This document shows, one piece after another, positions 60,515 through 64,000 of a stretch of 64,000 nucleotides of DNA. Source of the DNA: Nitrosomonas sp. (lineage in GTDB: Bacteria > Pseudomonadota > Gammaproteobacteria > Burkholderiales > Nitrosomonadaceae); assembly GCA_024281825.1 (NCBI GenBank), contig JAMWZY010000003.1, positions 75,026 through 139,025 on the forward strand, written 5' to 3'. Under the pieces are notes generated by a model. The model made no database searches, was not told the DNA's origin, and saw nothing but the letters and a program-made list of their open reading frames with translations. How positions within the stretch are numbered: position 1 is the stretch's first letter; the number at the start of each line of letters is the position of its first letter. A program made the translations under genes and the position numbers.

Positions 60515-60661
60515 TTAAGCAAATCCTAGTTATTTAAAAAAATTCTAAGCAAGCACCCAGTATTCCAAATCATCAAAAAATATGCTGACGCCACGCACTC
60601 TTTTCAGCCTCTGCTTTCGCGCCATTTCAAAATCTATTAGCTATTTAGAGATTGATACATA

Positions 60662-61783
60662 TTACCTTTTGACACGATCAAACAACTCATCCCACATCGC
60701 TAAAACACTTGCTTGTGAAAAGCGCTCACGGACATCAACTGCTTTTTGTGCCATGGATTCACGACGCTTATCATCCCCCATCAATTCATCCAACGCTGAC
60801 GTCAGCGCCGCCACATCCCCCACAGGACTCACCAATAATCCATCTTCGCCATCGCGAATAATATCGCGCGGGCCTGTGTCGCAATCATAACTTACCGCAG
60901 CGCAACCATGGGCCATCGCTTCAACCAATGTATTCGGGAATCCTTCAAAGCTCGAACTCATCACATATAAATCCGCCCGAGCATACCAATCCCCTACATT
61001 ACCCACTCCGCCTGGCAAATGCACCCGTGATTCCAAACCCAATACTTTAATTTGTGACTCCAACGACCCTCTCAGCGGACCTTCCCCAAGAATCACCAAA
61101 TCCCAATCCGCATGTCGCTCTGCGAGCGTTGCAAACGACGCCAAACAACAGTCAAATTGCTTTAATTTTATCAATCGTCCCACTGCCAAAAGAAGTTTAC
61201 GGTTATCTGCAAGCAGTGTATGCGGAGCTAATCTAGGTTCAAAAGCCGACAGTGGATATGAAACCGGGTTTGGAATAACCGCACCATTAGCTCGTGGAAT
61301 TGCGCTCTGCAGCCAGCTCAATCCTTTATAGGTTTGCATAACCACCAACGCTGCGTGCGGATAAGTCAATTTCCGAAACAATTCATAGAACCGACCGATT
61401 GACCGCACAGGCGGATAGGTTCTTTCCGAAACGATCGCAGTATATCCACTACCCCATGCAGCCATTATCGTGGCAACATTCACATTCGTCAGAAAAGACA
61501 GCACCACATCAGGTTGGATTGTTTTAATCAAATGACGTAGCGCCAAAAGGCGTTTGAACTGGATAAACGGGTCAAGCCGATGGAATTTTCCTACCAGATC
61601 AGATAAATAGCACAACTCAATTTTGTCTGATAACGCATAAAAACATTCACCCCGTTTCGAATACGTCACCACAAGCGTCACTTGATATCCGCGCTCGACC
61701 CAGGCATTTGCCAGATTTGCAGCGACACGCTCAGCGCCCCCGCTACTCATCGCACTTACACAAAAAAGGATTTTTCTAGTCAT
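60662..61783 (-). CDS. Glycosyltransferase family 4
   Basis: A 373-residue GT4 (GT-B fold) sugar transferase. The N-terminus has SSGGAERVAANLANAW, and the C-terminal half has the donor-binding segment SSFEGFPNTLVEAMAHGCAA, whose Glu-x7-Glu-like acid is typical. It shares an almost identical N-terminal segment and C-terminal half with the gene at the right edge (offset 2472 bp); the middle third differs. It is followed by asnB and preceded by an O-antigen ligase gene, 45 bp away. Confidence 0.9.
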   Translation of the reverse strand: MTRKILFCVSAMSSGGAERVAANLANAWVERGYQVTLVVTYSKRGECFYALSDKIELCYLSDLVGKFHRLDPFIQFKRLLALRHLIKTIQPDVVLSFLTNVNVATIMAAWGSGYTAIVSERTYPPVRSIGRFYELFRKLTYPHAALVVMQTYKGLSWLQSAIPRANGAVIPNPVSYPLSAFEPRLAPHTLLADNRKLLLAVGRLIKLKQFDCCLASFATLAERHADWDLVILGEGPLRGSLESQIKVLGLESRVHLPGGVGNVGDWYARADLYVMSSSFEGFPNTLVEAMAHGCAAVSYDCDTGPRDIIRDGEDGLLVSPVGDVAALTSALDELMGDDKRRESMAQKAVDVRERFSQASVLAMWDELFDRVKR

Positions 61784-61828
61784 TACGCAAATGTATTATT
61801 CTCAACTTAGCTACTAGAAAAGTCCTTA

Positions 61829-63091
61829 TCAAGCGTATCTTGGATCGGATGAAATAAGCTCACGTTCCTTAACCAGCAAGGAAGCCAGAATGATAATCCC
61901 AACGCTTTCAATTAATAAAGTATTACTGAATAAACCAAGGAATGCAAAATACACGGCAATCAAAATAAAGGCAACGCCAAGCTCAGAACTTTCGCGAGAC
62001 AAAGCACGACGATACAAGCGTATCCCCTTGAATAAGATAATCCCTAAGAAAGTGACATAAAGAATCCCGCCCCATATACCTTGCTCAAACATCATTTGCA
62101 AATACATATTATGCGGCGGATGAGGAAAGCCCCATGCCGGAAATGTTTCATCAAGCTCCCTCATGCCATAACCCACGAGAGGCTTCTCAGTAAATCTTTG
62201 CCAAGCCAATTGGGCAACATATCGCCTCTCCTGTGCACTTTCATCGCCCGTTTCTTTACCCATTGTTTCAAAAAATTGTAAACGTCCAGCTACATTGTCA
62301 TGGTTAATTTCTGTAGAACTGAGTCCTTTCGAAAATAGTGTAGCGCCAATAATGGATGCAAACGGTACGACAATCAATAACATCAGTAAAGTTTTCTTAC
62401 TAAAGTGGCCACGCAGAATCCATACCAAGGACACTAATATCGCTAGCAATGTAGCCGAACGAGAAAACGTTGGGAACACACCCATACCCATGATTAAAAT
62501 TAAAAGTACTCGCCAACGCATCGCAAGGAATGGCATGATCGCAATACACATGATCACCAATAGCCCACCCGCAATATTGGCATTAACGAAAAAACCCGCT
62601 GCCCGGCCAGGATTACTTGCTTTATGATCTGCTGGAATAAATGTAAATGGCACGAGATAATCTATCCAGAAACATACCACTGCAAATAAAACGCATCCGA
62701 ACCAAACAGCCACAAGCCGCCGAAAATCGACCCCTGTGGTCAACACAAAACAAGCTGAAAACAGCAATAACACGATAAGCCGATTACGCCACGATCGATC
62801 ATCGACTGAAAAATAACCTGCATCGATGAATGCAACCCACAGCAAGCCCGATAGCGCATAAACCAAAAACCAATAAAACATTGGTTCGGACAATAACAAC
62901 ACCAATGCTCTCGGTCTCAGAAAAACAAAAGCCGCAGCCATGACCCATGCGATCACATAATACCAAGTCGTTTCTGGCCCACCAAATTTGTGATGATAAA
63001 TAGGCCAATTCGTAAAAAAAGCTATCACTAGTCCTATTAAACTTAAAGAAGCTAACCAATGAATATTATGTTTATTGTTATTTAGCAACAC
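61829..63091 (-). CDS. O-antigen ligase / polymerase family membrane protein (WaaL/Wzy-type)
   Basis: A 420-residue polytopic protein with about ten transmembrane segments. The large periplasmic loop near the C-terminus contains VGYGMRELDETFPAWGFPHPPHNMYLQMMFEQG; its Arg and His, with a following Wzy_C-like pattern, mark the ligase/polymerase family. It could ligate an O-chain to lipid A core or polymerise a repeat unit; sequence alone cannot decide. It sits 13 bp after the edge GT4 gene and 45 bp before the next GT4. Confidence 0.85.
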   Translation of the reverse strand: MLLNNNKHNIHWLASLSLIGLVIAFFTNWPIYHHKFGGPETTWYYVIAWVMAAAFVFLRPRALVLLLSEPMFYWFLVYALSGLLWVAFIDAGYFSVDDRSWRNRLIVLLLFSACFVLTTGVDFRRLVAVWFGCVLFAVVCFWIDYLVPFTFIPADHKASNPGRAAGFFVNANIAGGLLVIMCIAIMPFLAMRWRVLLILIMGMGVFPTFSRSATLLAILVSLVWILRGHFSKKTLLMLLIVVPFASIIGATLFSKGLSSTEINHDNVAGRLQFFETMGKETGDESAQERRYVAQLAWQRFTEKPLVGYGMRELDETFPAWGFPHPPHNMYLQMMFEQGIWGGILYVTFLGIILFKGIRLYRRALSRESSELGVAFILIAVYFAFLGLFSNTLLIESVGIIILASLLVKERELISSDPRYA

Positions 63092-63103
63092 AATTAACTG
63101 CCA

Positions 63104-64000
63104 TCAAATTGAACGATGCCGATTCTTCCATTGCTGCGTTATTACTTTACTGAAAACATCATCCCACATTGCTAAAACACTCTCTACTGAAAAGCGCTCA
63201 CGGACATCAATAGCTTTTTGTGCCATGGATTCACGACGCTTATCATCACCCATCAATTCATCCAACGCTGACGTCAGCGCCGCCACATCCCCCACAGGAC
63301 TCACCAATAATCCATCTTCGCCATCGCGAATAATATCGCGCGGGCCTGTGTTGCAATCATAACTTACCGCAGCGCAACCATGGGCCATCGCTTCAACCAA
63401 TGTATTCGGGAATCCTTCAAAGCTCGAACTCATCACATATAAATCCGCCCGAGCATACCAATCCCCTACATTACCCACTCCGCCTGGCAAATACACCCGT
63501 GATTCCAAACCCAGTGCCTTAATTTGTGATTCCAACGACCCTCTCAGCGGACCTTCCCCAAGAATCACCAAATCCCAATCCGCATATCGCTCTGCGAGCG
63601 TTGCAAACGACCCCAAACAACAGTCAAATTGCTTCTGATCCACTAAGCGCCCGACTCCCAATAACAATTTCCGCCCATTCGCAAGCAATGCCTGCGGGGC
63701 CAATTTAGGTTCAAACACCGATAATGGATAGGGAACAGGATTTGGAATAACAACACTTTGTGCACTCCGAATATTCTCGATTATCCATTGCATGCCCACC
63801 CTTGTTTGCACAACCACCGACGCTGCATAGGGATAGGTAAGCACGCGCAGCAAGTTATAAAACCAGCCAACTGATTCCATAGGAGGATAAATTCGCTCAG
63901 AAACGATCGCAGCATATCCACTACCCCATGCAGCCATTATCGTGGCAACATTCACATTCGTCAGAAAAGACAGCACCACATCAGGTTGGATTGTTTTAAT
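63104..64000 (-). CDS. Glycosyltransferase family 4, 5' end beyond window
   Basis: Partial gene; the frame runs off the right edge at 64000, so the N-terminus is missing. The visible 298 codons match the family 4 donor-site segment SSFEGFPNTLVEAMAHGCAA, and the product starts in the edge at the equivalent of residue 76 of the 60662 gene. It is nearly identical to that gene at both ends and different in the middle. It is the upstream member of the cluster in the window. Confidence 0.88.
   Translation of the reverse strand: MKTIQPDVVLSFLTNVNVATIMAAWGSGYAAIVSERIYPPMESVGWFYNLLRVLTYPYAASVVVQTRVGMQWIIENIRSAQSVVIPNPVPYPLSVFEPKLAPQALLANGRKLLLGVGRLVDQKQFDCCLGSFATLAERYADWDLVILGEGPLRGSLESQIKALGLESRVYLPGGVGNVGDWYARADLYVMSSSFEGFPNTLVEAMAHGCAAVSYDCNTGPRDIIRDGEDGLLVSPVGDVAALTSALDELMGDDKRRESMAQKAIDVRERFSVESVLAMWDDVFSKVITQQWKNRHRSI
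63160..64000. repeat. Mosaic duplicate of the GT4 gene at 60690-61528
   Basis: Sequence at 63160-63610 and 63899-64000 is nearly identical to 60688-61138 and 61427-61528, at constant offset 2472 bp without indels in the middle, while 61140-61420 and 63612-63892 are diverged. This is a tandem gene duplication with a locally replaced or converted core. Confidence 0.75.

Noticed and set aside
60662..63091. Calling the two GT4 genes one broken gene
   Set aside because: A full O-antigen ligase gene lies between them and both GT frames are open with full motifs.

Overview
The window looks like chromosome from a low-GC betaproteobacterium, most likely a Nitrosomonas-type ammonia oxidiser. This is an inference from the gene set: the fabH-plsX-rpmF-yceD order, a paired cyanophycin synthetase locus, siroheme sulfite reductase beside a DUF934 gene, an FNR/ANR regulator, a large multidomain flavoprotein, and many short IS remnants. 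No ammonia oxidation gene or rRNA lies in the window, so the genus is not proven.

Layout: 1-2641 (minus) is a fatty-acid/phospholipid start cluster (yceD, rpmF, plsX, fabH cut by the left edge), with yceF divergent. 3.4-10.25 kb is a plus-strand RND heavy-metal efflux operon of CzcCBA type, preceded by a small His-rich membrane or secreted protein and a cluster of inverted repeats. 10.3-16.7 kb holds a small lipoprotein, thiO, catalase, an FNR-type regulator with a near-consensus FNR box upstream, a monohaem cytochrome c lipoprotein and a DUF2490 outer-membrane protein. 16.9-24.9 kb has rapA and the two overlapping cyanophycin synthetase genes, closed by a hairpin terminator shared with the convergent gene. 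25.0-33.9 kb has a giant flavin/iron-sulfur oxidoreductase, an EAL response regulator, and the sulfite reductase operon facing a cysB-like regulator.

34.7-38.9 kb is a tight minus-strand operon of acyl-AMP/ACP ligase, NAD-dependent epimerase/reductase, acyl carrier protein and serine palmitoyltransferase. This matches the known bacterial ceramide (sphingolipid) gene set and is the most notable pathway here. 39.3-50 kb is mixed: a membrane protein with glycosyltransferase-like topology, a CHASE2 nucleotide cyclase, an HDOD protein, a histidine phosphatase, TPR and unknown proteins, a hydrolase-OsmC fusion, hslR and an aldolase-family gene.

50.05-53.6 kb begins at tRNA-Val(GAC). The tRNA 3' end is imperfectly repeated at 53.55 kb, and the interval holds a receiver-HDOD gene and decayed IS5- and IS3-family pieces, which suggests a worn-down integrated island. 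Next comes a protein combining two J-like domains, a zinc ribbon and a PilZ domain. 56.2-58.5 kb is a ZnuD-like TonB receptor with a Zur-box-like operator. 58.5 kb to the right edge is a minus-strand surface polysaccharide cluster (asparagine synthase, O-antigen ligase, two mosaic duplicated GT4 glycosyltransferases), the last gene cut by the edge.
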